Notes under the pieces: generated by a model
Told to the model about the DNA's origin: nothing
The model's input: the letters and a program-made list of their open reading frames with translations, nothing else
The model's database searches: none
Assembly (NCBI GenBank): GCA_945877595.1
Contig: CAMDVN010000015.1
Location: forward strand, 1 to 43,642
From: Cyanobium sp. NIES-981
GTDB taxonomy: Bacteria; Cyanobacteriota; Cyanobacteriia; PCC-6307; Cyanobiaceae
Direction of reading: 5' to 3'
Length of the DNA stretch: 43,642 nucleotides
Shown here: positions 16,500-24,233 of the stretch, one piece after another
Position numbering within the stretch: position 1 is the stretch's first letter
Layout: every line of letters starts with the position of its first letter
Program-made: the position numbers and the translations under genes

Positions 16500-17002
16500 G
16501 TTCTCGATGCATTGTAAAGTCAGGGACATGATTCTCCTCCCCTGGGGTAAGCAATGGCCTGGGTCATCCAGCTCCTCCCTGGGCGTGTTTTAAAAAAGAG
16601 CACGACAGTGCCTCTTAAGTGGTGCAATGCAAGAGCTCCTGTAGCCCTTTCAGGAGGGTGAACAGGAGCAGTTATGGGTAGCTGCCACGAGGCTGATTGC
16701 AGAGCTCGGTTCATCCGCCACGAATCCGGATCGCTGAATGTCGAACTCAATGATCCATGAGTATGCAGATCGAGAGAGGCGCCGGTGCGGTGACCGAATG
16801 GCTACTCGCCAGCTGAACAAGGGCTGAGTCGTAGGGAACGTTGCCGACCACGCTGCTGCGCCGCTGGTCGGTAGGTTGTTGCGGCGGCCGGCACCGAACA
16901 GCGGCAGGTGCTGGGGGAAGACCTGTCAGAAACAGTCGCAAGGGGACAGAGTTACGACCAGAGTCCAGCATTTGCAACGGATCTGCCAGGATAGCGCTGT
17001 GC
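16500..17002. other. Gene-poor stretch before the tRNA-Met 3' repeat
   Basis: About 500 bases with no convincing gene. Short frames exist on both strands but have no recognisable domain and no good ribosome binding site. It reads as decayed DNA of the same element as the stretch after the tRNA. No terminal repeats or recombinase motif were visible. Confidence 0.45.
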
Positions 17003-17083
17003 TTCATAACCCCAAGCTCGGGAGTTCAAATCTGCCCTGAGCCATAGGTTTTTCTCCGGCTCTGCTCCAGCGAGGTTTTTTTA
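17003..17083 (+). repeat. Diverged copy of tRNA-Met 3' half plus terminator (att-like repeat)
   Basis: Bases 17003-17044 match the tRNA-Met from its anticodon loop to the discriminator base (15346-15387) at 38 of 42 positions. The resemblance continues through the ATAG after the tRNA and the terminator hairpin (CTCTG-CTCCAG-CGAGG, then a T run). The acceptor 5' strand and D arm are missing, so it is not a working tRNA. An intact tRNA followed downstream by a copy of its 3' end is the usual result of tyrosine-recombinase integration at a tRNA gene. The four changes in the tRNA part and the broken terminator pairing suggest the copy is old. Confidence 0.85.
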
Positions 17084-17241
17084 TGTCTGGACTGGGAACT
17101 AGGCCCATCGAATCAGCGCCTTGCTAAGAGGAGACAGTTTCTGAGCTCGTCAACGGCCATCAGCGTCTCGACCCCAGCTCCTTCAACCAGATCAGCTTGG
17201 CGTTTTGCCAGGTGATTTTTCATTGCTTCTGCACTCGAACC

Positions 17242-18726
17242 ATGACGACCAACTTGACCCTCCCATCGATTGCTGGCAATGAAGCCGAAATCCTTGCACT
17301 TGTTCAGCAAAAAAATTCTGTTTTCTCAAAGCACACCAACCTAAAGCTGGAGGATTTTCAGTCAGCCTTTGCCTGTGCTCTCCATATGCATCAGCCCACA
17401 ATTCCGGCGGGGTTGAATGGAGAACTTGTCTCCCATTTGCAATACATGCTGGAGCATAGCAACGAGGGCGACAATCACAATGCTGAGCCCTTTGCTCACT
17501 GCTACAAGCGGCTTGCTGAGATTATCCCCCAATTGATTCGAGAAGGATGCAATCCTCGGATTATGCTGGATTACTCGGGAAACTTGCTCTGGGGCTTTGA
17601 GCAAATGGGCCGCCACGACATCATCGAGGCACTGAAATGTCTCACGTGCGATCCCGTTGTTCAACCGCATGTGGAATGGCTCGGAACATTTTGGAGCCAT
17701 GCCGTTGCTCCCTCCACCCCGATCCCAGATCTGAAACTACAGATCTTGGCATGGCAACACCAATTTGCTGCCATGTTTGGCCGAGAGGCGCTGCGACGCG
17801 TCAAGGGCTTCTCGCCTCCAGAAATGCACCTTCCCAACCATCCCGACACGCTCTTTGAAATGGTCAAAGCCCTCAGAGACTGTGGCTACCGGTGGTTGCT
17901 GGTTCAGGAACACAGCGTTGAGAACCTCGATGGCACAAGCCTGGGTCATGGGCAGAAATATACCCCCAACCAATTGGTCGCACGCAACTCCAAGGGGGAA
18001 ACAGCCACCATCCTGGCTCTGATCAAGACCCAGGGCTCAGATACTAAACTTGTCGGACAGATGCAGCCCTATTACGAGGCTTTAGGTCTGGGACGACAAT
18101 CGCTCGGCGAGAGAACGATTCCATCCTTGGTCTCCCAAATTGCGGATGGCGAAAATGGTGGGGTCATGATGAATGAGTTTCCACAAGCCTTTATTCAGGC
18201 CCATCACAGGATTGCTTCCCAGGCTGGTCTGCAGAGCACAGTTGCGATCAACGGCACAGAGTACTTGGAGTTACTGGAGGCTGCCGGTGTTGAAGAGTCA
18301 CACTATCCGAAGATTCAGGCCATTCAGCAACATAAGGTTTGGCATCATTCGACCCGTCCAACGACCCCGGAATCGATCGAAGCCACCATCGTCGACCTCA
18401 AGGCGACAGACCCATCGTTCACCATGGCCGGTGCCTCATGGACCAACAACCTCAGTTGGGTGGAGGGCTACGACAACGTGCTGGAACCGATGGCTCGCCT
18501 CAGCGCTCAGTTTCACCAAGTCTTTGATCCCTTGGTCGCCATGGATCCTGCTGTGACCCAAACACGTCACTACCAAGAGGCGTTGCTCCACGTGTTGCTG
18601 CTGGAAACCAGTTGTTTCCGCTATTGGGGTCAGGGCACCTGGACTGACTACGCCACTGAGATCCACCGGCGTGGTGAAGCGTTGATTGAGCAGGTAACGG
18701 GCAAATTGGCGGCACTAGCTCAATGA
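17242..18726 (+). CDS. Glycoside hydrolase family 57-type protein
   Basis: A 494-residue protein with a GH57-type (beta/alpha)7 barrel. GH57 enzymes act on alpha-glucans such as starch or glycogen (amylase, branching enzyme, 4-alpha-glucanotransferase). The first conserved region is ALHMHQPTIPAG (near residue 47-58). The likely nucleophile region is GFSPPEMHLPNHPD (about 190-203). GGVMMNEFPQAF (about 310-321) stands near where the acid/base is expected, but the usual Asp is not obvious there. The substrate is therefore open. Homologues of this subtype are common in cyanobacteria as stand-alone genes. I chose ATG 17242 (MTTNLTLPSIAGNEAEI); the frame upstream adds a Cys/His-rich leader that does not fit. 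There is no signal peptide. It lies just outside the tRNA repeat. Confidence 0.82.
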   Translation: MTTNLTLPSIAGNEAEILALVQQKNSVFSKHTNLKLEDFQSAFACALHMHQPTIPAGLNGELVSHLQYMLEHSNEGDNHNAEPFAHCYKRLAEIIPQLIREGCNPRIMLDYSGNLLWGFEQMGRHDIIEALKCLTCDPVVQPHVEWLGTFWSHAVAPSTPIPDLKLQILAWQHQFAAMFGREALRRVKGFSPPEMHLPNHPDTLFEMVKALRDCGYRWLLVQEHSVENLDGTSLGHGQKYTPNQLVARNSKGETATILALIKTQGSDTKLVGQMQPYYEALGLGRQSLGERTIPSLVSQIADGENGGVMMNEFPQAFIQAHHRIASQAGLQSTVAINGTEYLELLEAAGVEESHYPKIQAIQQHKVWHHSTRPTTPESIEATIVDLKATDPSFTMAGASWTNNLSWVEGYDNVLEPMARLSAQFHQVFDPLVAMDPAVTQTRHYQEALLHVLLLETSCFRYWGQGTWTDYATEIHRRGEALIEQVTGKLAALAQ

Positions 18727-18842
18727 TGCTTACGCATTAACCCATTGATTTTGATGCAGCTGATGTGCTCCTCGTGTGATGCTGCGAGCTTTGCTGATGA
18801 GATCTTGTTTAGCCTTTTCAAGGTGTTTATACCACATTGGCA

Positions 18843-19655
18843 ATGGCCAAGATCTCACGCTTTCCAGCTCGTCTTCGCAACATTGCACTGGTAGGTGCGG
18901 CAGTCACCCTCTCACAGGTGACACTCTTCAGTGGTGGCGCTCAAGCGCTAACTGTCGATAAGATGATCTTCTTCTCGACCGATGTATCAGGCAGTATCGA
19001 TAGCGGCGAGTATGATACTCAGCGCCTCGGATGGGCCAATGCGTTCTTAACGCCTTCGATTAAATCCTCAATCGTTGCTGCCCCCAATGGAATCGCTGTC
19101 GCCGTGGGTCAGTGGGATACTGTCGCTCGTTCACCTTTGTCTATCGATTGGACGCATCTGACGGATGCAGCAAGCGTTGATGCTTTTTCGGCCCAATTTG
19201 CCGCGATGTTGCGTCAGGGTTCAGGTACGACCTGTATTTCATGCGGTCTCAATGCAGCCGTAAATTCGATTCAGGCTGCCGTTAGCAGTGGTCTCTTTGA
19301 TTCTGGCTCCAAGATCATTGATATTTCGGGTGATGGAGTCGACAACCAGTCGTCGGATGCACAGGTTCAAGCAGCTCGTGACCTCGCCGCGAGCCTCGGC
19401 ATTGGTGTGAATGGCTTGGCCATTGAAGGGGACTTCGGCCCTACGGGTGTTTCCGACTATTACCAGGCCAACGTCATCACACCCGGAGGATTCGTGGAGA
19501 CAGTCACTGGCTTCGGTGATTTTGAGACAGCTGCCACGATCAAGTTGGGCCGCGAGGTCAGTGATGTTCCTGGACCCCTTCCCCTCTTGGGTTTAGCCAT
19601 GGCCCTGGGATGGGCACGCCGGTTGCGGCAGCGCCTTGCCTGGTCTATGGGTTGA
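18843..19655 (+). CDS. Secreted DUF1194 (von Willebrand A-like) protein with PEP-CTERM-like anchor
   Basis: A 270-residue exported protein. A signal peptide (ALVGAAVTLSQVTLFSGGAQA) is followed by a DUF1194 vWA domain. The domain shows the MIDAS metal site DVSGSID (near 45-51) and later DISGDGVDNQSS and INGLAIEGD-type strands (here VNGLAIEGD). A Cys pair sits in TTCISCGLNAA. The C-terminus VPGPLPLLGLAMALGWARRL is a PEP-CTERM-like sorting tail: a P-rich motif, a hydrophobic helix, then basic residues. It implies processing by an exosortase and export to the surface. No exosortase or other PEP-CTERM gene is in this window. TTG 18837 is an alternative start. The role is unknown; ligand or surface binding is an inference from the vWA fold. 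Confidence 0.8.
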   Translation: MAKISRFPARLRNIALVGAAVTLSQVTLFSGGAQALTVDKMIFFSTDVSGSIDSGEYDTQRLGWANAFLTPSIKSSIVAAPNGIAVAVGQWDTVARSPLSIDWTHLTDAASVDAFSAQFAAMLRQGSGTTCISCGLNAAVNSIQAAVSSGLFDSGSKIIDISGDGVDNQSSDAQVQAARDLAASLGIGVNGLAIEGDFGPTGVSDYYQANVITPGGFVETVTGFGDFETAATIKLGREVSDVPGPLPLLGLAMALGWARRLRQRLAWSMG

Positions 19656-19665
19656 GCTGAATCTT

Positions 19666-20274
19666 TTATCGCATCTCGATGGCATTGAGGCGGTCACGAA
19701 AACTGGCCGATCCAGCCTCATCGGCCGTTTCATTGCCATCGAACCCGGCTCGAGACTGCGGCTCGGTCTCGACCATGGCGATCACAGGAATCGGCATGAA
19801 AGTGTCGTACGACGAATCGGCTGAATAGGCCGTGTCGGTGGACGCATTCCCAGGGGCATAGCCCCTGCCCACCTGGTTGCTCCGACCCCGGCCAAGGCGA
19901 ACCTTGCTACCAGTACTGGTTCGCCCAAGGCCACTTCCAGAAACACGTCCAGCTTCACCGCCTGCACCACGTCCTGCAGCACCACCTGCAACGCTGAGAG
20001 AGCCAGCACCAGTTCCACTGCCTGGAGTGCCGGTTGCAGCGCTGCTCGTCACGCTTCCTGATTCGCCCGTGCTGCCCCGGCGTCCCCGTAGTTGTCCTCC
20101 GGAGCGACCCTCCATCACCCGGGTTAAGAAGCGGCTGCGGTTGACTTCACCGATGCTCTGTCCCTCCTGGGGACGCACCAGTGGATTGCCTTTGAGTTCA
20201 GAGCGCAACTGATTCAGCAGACGGAAGTGTCCCGTGGCGTTGTATTTACGCAGTAAAACGGGATCCCAGGCCAT
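19666..20274 (-). CDS. Cyanobacterial protein of unknown function with Gly/Ser/Arg-rich linker
   Basis: A 202-residue protein with two conserved-looking ends and a low-complexity middle. The N-terminus (MAWDPVLLRKYNATGHFRLL, NQLRSELKG) looks like a short helical domain I recall from many Synechococcus proteins. Residues about 55-140 are almost only Gly, Ser, Ala, Thr and Arg. The C-terminus (MPIPVIAMVETEPQSRAGF and ASFRDRLNAIEM) is again ordered. There is no signal peptide or membrane helix. The Arg/Gly-rich linker could bind nucleic acid or protein partners, but this is speculation. It is convergent with the DUF1194 gene (10 bases apart) and divergent from the peroxiredoxin gene (218 bases). 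Confidence 0.75.
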   Translation of the reverse strand: MAWDPVLLRKYNATGHFRLLNQLRSELKGNPLVRPQEGQSIGEVNRSRFLTRVMEGRSGGQLRGRRGSTGESGSVTSSAATGTPGSGTGAGSLSVAGGAAGRGAGGEAGRVSGSGLGRTSTGSKVRLGRGRSNQVGRGYAPGNASTDTAYSADSSYDTFMPIPVIAMVETEPQSRAGFDGNETADEAGSASFRDRLNAIEMR

Positions 20275-20492
20275 CAGTGGTTGATTTCGGTTTGTTCAGC
20301 CTATGGCGCCGGTCTCACCGGCTGCCGGAGCTCGACCCAGTGGCTCCCCCTCCATTCCCACAACCACGAGGCGCAGAGACGCATCAAGTTGTGATAGGTT
20401 GAAACAGTGCTAAGTGGTAGTCGATTCGACTTTGGCTTGATGCCAGTCGATGCGGCTCAGCACGGCCCCCTTCACTCTCTCCACTCATCACC

Positions 20493-21083
20493 ATGTCAAG
20501 GCTTGTCGGTCTGCCGGCCCCCGACTTCACCGCCACCGCTGTGGTGGATCAGGAATTCAAGTCGGTGACTCTTTCCCAGTACCGCGGCAAGTACGTGGTG
20601 CTGTTCTTCTACCCCCTGGATTTCACCTTTGTGTGTCCTACGGAGATCACCGCATTCTCTGATCGCTACGGCGATTTCTCAAGCCGCAACTGTGAGGTTC
20701 TTGGCGTGTCGGTCGACAGCCAGTTCAGCCATCTGGCATGGGTTCAAACGGAGCGGAAGAATGGCGGTCTCGGCGACATCGCCTATCCGCTCGTTGCCGA
20801 CCTCAAGAAAGAGATCGCCCGTGCCTATGAAGTGCTCGATGAAGAGGCCGGTGTGGCCCTGCGCGGTCTCTTCATCATCGACCCTGAGGGCGTGATCATG
20901 CAGTCCACCATCAACAACTTGCCCGTGGGCCGTAGCGTCGACGAAACCCTGCGCCTGCTGCAGGCCTTCCAGCACGTGCAGTCGCACCCCGATGAGGTCT
21001 GCCCGGCAAACTGGACTCCCGGTGACAAGACCATGAACCCCGACCCCGTGAAGTCCAAAGAGTTCTTTGCGGCGGTCAACTGA
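20493..21083 (+). CDS. 2-Cys peroxiredoxin
   Basis: A thiol peroxidase that reduces H2O2 and organic peroxides with electrons from thioredoxin. It is 196 residues, the typical Prx1 length. The peroxidatic cysteine is C48 in [13 protein letters not shown] and the resolving cysteine is C170 in [11 protein letters not shown]. The GGLG motif is at 91-94. The C-terminal helix carries EFFAAVN where over-oxidation-sensitive enzymes have a YF motif. The ATG at 20493 gives [17 protein letters not shown]. It is monocistronic: a 218-base upstream gap and a hairpin terminator at 21122-21143. Confidence 0.95.
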   Translation: MSRLVGLPAPDFTATAVVDQEFKSVTLSQYRGKYVVLFFYPLDFTFVCPTEITAFSDRYGDFSSRNCEVLGVSVDSQFSHLAWVQTERKNGGLGDIAYPLVADLKKEIARAYEVLDEEAGVALRGLFIIDPEGVIMQSTINNLPVGRSVDETLRLLQAFQHVQSHPDEVCPANWTPGDKTMNPDPVKSKEFFAAVN

Positions 21084-21121
21084 GCCCTGCGTTGAGCATC
21101 AGGCTCCATTGTCTGAACCAC

Positions 21122-21143
21122 AGGGGCCCGAGAGGCCCCTTTC
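21122..21143 (+). terminator. Terminator after the peroxiredoxin gene
   Basis: AGGGGCC (21122-21128) pairs with GGCCCCT (21134-21140) around the loop CGAGA, followed by TTTCT. It lies 38 bases after the peroxiredoxin stop and just beyond the end of the convergent purQ, so it could serve both strands, though only the plus side has a T-rich tail. Confidence 0.65.
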
Positions 21144-21151
21144 TGCTGGGA

Positions 21152-21820
21152 TCAGACAGCCACTTGGGCGCCCAACAGGCTCGCCAGCAGGGCACGCCCA
21201 TCGGTTCCGCCGAGCTGGGGGTCACAGGCGCGTTCTGGGTGGGGCATCAACCCCAGCACATTTCCCGCCGGGTTGCAGAGGCCTGCGACATCGCCCGTTG
21301 ACCCGTTGGGGTTGGCTGCGTAGCGCAGCACGATCTGGCCTTGACCGTCCAGCTGCTCCAGCTGGGCTGGATCACACTGGTAGCGGCCTTCGCCGTGAGC
21401 GATCGGCAGCTGGATCTTCTGACCACTGCCATAGCCCTGCAACCAGACACACCGTTGCGGCTGAACCACCAGTTCAGTGTTGTCGCAGATGAAGTGCAGG
21501 TGTTGATTGCGGGTTAACGCCCCTGGCAGCAAACCCATCTCGGTGAGCACTTGGAATCCGTTGCAAATGCCGAGGACCGGGCCGCCGTCCTCGGCAAAAT
21601 CGCGCACGGCTTCGAGCACCGGTGCAAAGCGGGCAATGGCACCACAGCGCAGGTAATCGCCGTAGCTGAATCCACCGGGGAGCACCACCGCATCAATACC
21701 GCTGAGATCCCTCTCTTCATGCCAGAGGAAGCGGGTGGACAGCTGGAGACAACCTTCGAGGGCCCAGCGCACATCCCGGTCGCAGTTGGAGCCGGGGAAG
21801 ACCACGATGCCAACCGTCAT
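21152..21820 (-). CDS. purQ: Phosphoribosylformylglycinamidine synthase subunit PurQ
   Basis: The glutaminase subunit of FGAM synthase, which supplies ammonia to PurL in the fourth step of purine synthesis. It is a class I amidotransferase of 222 residues. The N-terminus is [17 protein letters not shown], the nucleophile Cys lies in [20 protein letters not shown], and the catalytic His/Glu pair is in [11 protein letters not shown] near the end. The ATG at 21820 overlaps the purS stop by four bases, so the two are translationally coupled and encode partners of one complex. PurL is not in the window. Confidence 0.97.
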   Translation of the reverse strand: MTVGIVVFPGSNCDRDVRWALEGCLQLSTRFLWHEERDLSGIDAVVLPGGFSYGDYLRCGAIARFAPVLEAVRDFAEDGGPVLGICNGFQVLTEMGLLPGALTRNQHLHFICDNTELVVQPQRCVWLQGYGSGQKIQLPIAHGEGRYQCDPAQLEQLDGQGQIVLRYAANPNGSTGDVAGLCNPAGNVLGLMPHPERACDPQLGGTDGRALLASLLGAQVAV

Positions 21821-22083
21821 GGCTGTTGCTCCACTTCACTGAGACTGAGCTGCCAATCCTCGATCACGGGATTGGCCAGAAGGCGATCGCTGAGGCGCTC
21901 CAGCTCACGTTGGGCCGTAGCCCGATCGGGAGCTTCGAGCTCCAGTTCAACCGATTTGCCGATCCGCAGCTTGCGGATTCCCTCGACCCCCAGGCGGATT
22001 GCGGCGGCACGGGTGGCCTCCCCGGCCGGATCCAGCACCGATGGACGCAGGGACACCTGCACATGAGCACGAAAAAGGGGCAC
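21817..22083 (-). CDS. purS: Phosphoribosylformylglycinamidine synthase subunit PurS
   Basis: A small structural subunit that bridges PurQ and PurL. Family blocks are [20 protein letters not shown], then [20 protein letters not shown] and [18 protein letters not shown] favour the GTG at 22083 ([10 protein letters not shown]), which gives 88 residues, the usual PurS size. The open frame reaches a TTG at 22131, which would add 16 residues unlike the family. The gene overlaps purQ by four bases. The upstream gap to the divergent secreted-protein gene is about 90 bases. Confidence 0.92.
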   Translation of the reverse strand: MPLFRAHVQVSLRPSVLDPAGEATRAAAIRLGVEGIRKLRIGKSVELELEAPDRATAQRELERLSDRLLANPVIEDWQLSLSEVEQQP

Positions 22084-22175
22084 CAGGGAAGGGGTGTGGG
22101 TTGTTAAATCTTGCCAGGACAAGGGCTGCAAAGCATTAAAAGCGCTTCAGCGTGATGACACTGCCGTGCTGAGCC

Positions 22176-22505
22176 ATGACAGCGATGGCGATGAAACGGT
22201 TGGGTCTGCTGATGTGCCTGCTGTTGGCCTCCTCCAGCGGGGCTGCAGCCCATTCCTTGGAGCTGTTGCGCTGCCGCATGAGCCCGGGGCCCTGGAGATC
22301 GTGCCAAATGGAGGTGCAGGAGGTCGGTCAACGCTGGGAGCTCCTGATCGGTGGGGAACGCATTCGCTTTCACCACGATGGCCACGGGACGGTGAGGATG
22401 CAGCGCCAACGCCACCCTTGGCAGGTGGTGGAGCCCCGCTGGAATGCTGATTCAGCCCTGTGCTGGGACGGGGTTTGTGCCCAGGGCGATTTCCCGCTCG
22501 ACTGA
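22176..22505 (+). CDS. Small secreted protein of unknown function
   Basis: A 109-residue predicted exported protein. The N-terminus has a signal peptide (KRLGLLMCLLLASSSGAAAH). The mature part is about 80 residues with four cysteines in two pairs (LLRCRMSPGPWRSCQ; ALCWDGVCAQGD), which suggests two disulphides outside the cytoplasm. It is Trp- and His-rich. I do not recognise the family, but the layout resembles small conserved cyanobacterial proteins. ATGs at 22176, 22185 and 22191 are all possible starts. Its last 54 bases overlap the 3' end of the convergent cobW-family gene. Confidence 0.65.
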   Translation: MTAMAMKRLGLLMCLLLASSSGAAAHSLELLRCRMSPGPWRSCQMEVQEVGQRWELLIGGERIRFHHDGHGTVRMQRQRHPWQVVEPRWNADSALCWDGVCAQGDFPLD

Positions 22506-23558
22506 GATCGCGGCGTGCTCCAGGGCGGCTTCAATCGCGTCTTGGTCAAGATTGAAGCCGAGGACCACCAATTCCAGCTTTGGCTGAAGGGATGGCTGGA
22601 TGGGGCTGGCCTGATGGCCTTCATACCAGCACTCAAGCCTTGGACCGACGGCCTGAATCTGAAGCGGGCGAGCCTTGCCGGGCTGTTGAAGTCGGCCCTT
22701 TAAGCGGATCACAATCTGTTGATTGATCAGCTGCCTTAGGCACGCTTCCAGCGCAGCCTGCTCCCAATGCCCGGTGCGCTGCACAACCACAGACTCCATG
22801 GCCACGTGGGCATGGTCGTGGTGATGATCGTCTGGGCTGGGGGCTGCGCCCGGCTGTTCAGACCGGGGCGGTAGGCCGAGCAACACCCCAGGGTCAACCT
22901 TCCCCCGGGTCATCGGCAAAACTCCGGTGCCAGCGCGACAACGCTGCTTGAGATCGAGCTGCAAGGCGGTGATCTGGTCGTGGCTGAGCCGGTCACAGCG
23001 GCTGAGCAGCACCAGGTCGGCGGCCTCGAGCTGGTCTGCAAACAAATCCTCAATCGCATCGAGGTGATCCAGGCTGGGATCGGCCAGGCGCTGGGCCTCC
23101 AGGGCGGTGGCATCGGCCACCACCTGGCCCTGAGCCAGTGCTTCGCCATCGACCACGGTCACGACAGCATGAACGCGCGTGCGGCTGCGAATCCCCGGCC
23201 AGCGGAAGGCTGCGACCAGTGGTTCGGGCAGGGCTAGGCCACTGGTTTCGACCACAATCCCATCGAGGTCGTCGCTGCGTGCCAGCAGGGCCTCCATGGT
23301 TGGCAGGAAGTCGTCTTGCACGGTGCAGCAGAGGCAGCCATTGGCGAGCTCCACCAGGCGGTTGTCGAGCTCCTCGTCGGGGCAAAAGCCGCAGGAGCGC
23401 AGTAAATCTCCATCAATTCCGACCTCGCCAAACTCATTGACCAGCACCGCCAGGCGCTGGCCGCTGTGGAGGAGCAGGTGGCGCAGCAGGGTGGTTTTAC
23501 CGGCTCCCAAAAAACCAGTCACAACGGTGACTGGCAAGCGATGTGGAGTGGAGATCAC
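22452..23558 (-). CDS. cobW: CobW-family (G3E) GTP-dependent metallochaperone
   Basis: A 368-residue P-loop GTPase of the COG0523 group, which delivers metals (Co or Zn in known cases) to target proteins. The P-loop is VVTGFLGAGKTTLLRHL. The metal-binding CxCC motif is ELANGCLCCTVQDDF (near 70-84), and ETSGLALPEPLVAAF is switch-like. The G4 site reads LLSRCDRL instead of the usual NKxD. A His-rich run (DDHHHDHAHV, about 245-254) precedes the C-terminal domain. The start is GTG at 23558. It sits 6 bases after hupE and under the same cobalamin riboswitch, so a cobalt role is the best guess; a zinc chaperone (ZNG-like) is the alternative. Confidence 0.9.
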   Translation of the reverse strand: MISTPHRLPVTVVTGFLGAGKTTLLRHLLLHSGQRLAVLVNEFGEVGIDGDLLRSCGFCPDEELDNRLVELANGCLCCTVQDDFLPTMEALLARSDDLDGIVVETSGLALPEPLVAAFRWPGIRSRTRVHAVVTVVDGEALAQGQVVADATALEAQRLADPSLDHLDAIEDLFADQLEAADLVLLSRCDRLSHDQITALQLDLKQRCRAGTGVLPMTRGKVDPGVLLGLPPRSEQPGAAPSPDDHHHDHAHVAMESVVVQRTGHWEQAALEACLRQLINQQIVIRLKGRLQQPGKARPLQIQAVGPRLECWYEGHQASPIQPSLQPKLELVVLGFNLDQDAIEAALEHAAISVEREIALGTNPVPAQG

Positions 23559-23564
23559 GTCGGT

Positions 23565-24185
23565 TCAGCCCACCAAAGCGATGAGTTGGCTGGTGCTCCA
23601 AAATGCCCCGAGGCCCAATACGACCATGCCGAATGCTGTTTGCAACTGGGGTCTGAGGGTTGTGGTCAAGCGGGTCAGCAGGGTGAGGCTCCCGAGCAGC
23701 AGCAACCCCTGGCTCACAAAAAGGCCGCCAAAATAGGAGCCCAGAGGCATGGCGGTCCATCCCACAACTGAGGCGCTGAGCACGTAGCCATGGATGGCCA
23801 TGGCCGGCAGCAACACGGTCAAGGGCAAGCGCCCAAACAGCACCAGCGCTTCCAGCACCAGGGTGAAGCTCACCAGTGGCTCGGCCCCAGGCAAACCAGG
23901 CCAGATCAGGCCAATAGCGCTGCCCAGTAACCCCACGGCCAGCAAGCCCAGCATCCAGCGGGACTGATGGCGTAATCCCACAAGTGAAAGCGCCACCAGG
24001 AACACCAGGTGGTCAGGTCCCAGCACTGGATGGGCCAGGCCGCTGAGTAGCCCGTTGAAGATCGTGGGCTCCAAGACCGTCAGATCCATGACGTGGTGAG
24101 CGAGGCCTGGGGCCTCAGCTACCAGCACGGCGAGAAGGGCCAAGCCAACGATTCGGGTAGGGCCCGAACAAAGAAATTTCTGCAT
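23565..24185 (-). CDS. hupE: HupE/UreJ-family membrane protein, probable cobalt or nickel transporter
   Basis: A membrane protein of about 206 residues with a signal-like N-terminus (VGLALLAVLVAEAPGLAHH) and six or so hydrophobic helices. The family motif is in SGLAHPVLGPDHLVFLVALS (His/Asp/His of HPxxGxDHL), thought to form the metal path in HupE. It ends in a helix with SQLIALVG. Family members move Ni2+ or Co2+. The cobalamin riboswitch just upstream points to cobalt here. I favour ATG 24185 (MQKFLCSG); ATG 24221 and TTG 24227 lie close to the riboswitch edge. It is co-transcribed with the cobW-family gene 6 bases downstream. Confidence 0.88.
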   Translation of the reverse strand: MQKFLCSGPTRIVGLALLAVLVAEAPGLAHHVMDLTVLEPTIFNGLLSGLAHPVLGPDHLVFLVALSLVGLRHQSRWMLGLLAVGLLGSAIGLIWPGLPGAEPLVSFTLVLEALVLFGRLPLTVLLPAMAIHGYVLSASVVGWTAMPLGSYFGGLFVSQGLLLLGSLTLLTRLTTTLRPQLQTAFGMVVLGLGAFWSTSQLIALVG

Positions 24186-24233
24186 GGTGTCGGTCCGCGC
24201 CGAAGAAAAAGCCAAGGACATGTACAAAGCACC

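Noticed and set aside
17003-17044. Second tRNA-Met gene
   Set aside because: Only the 3' half is present; acceptor 5' strand and D arm are missing.
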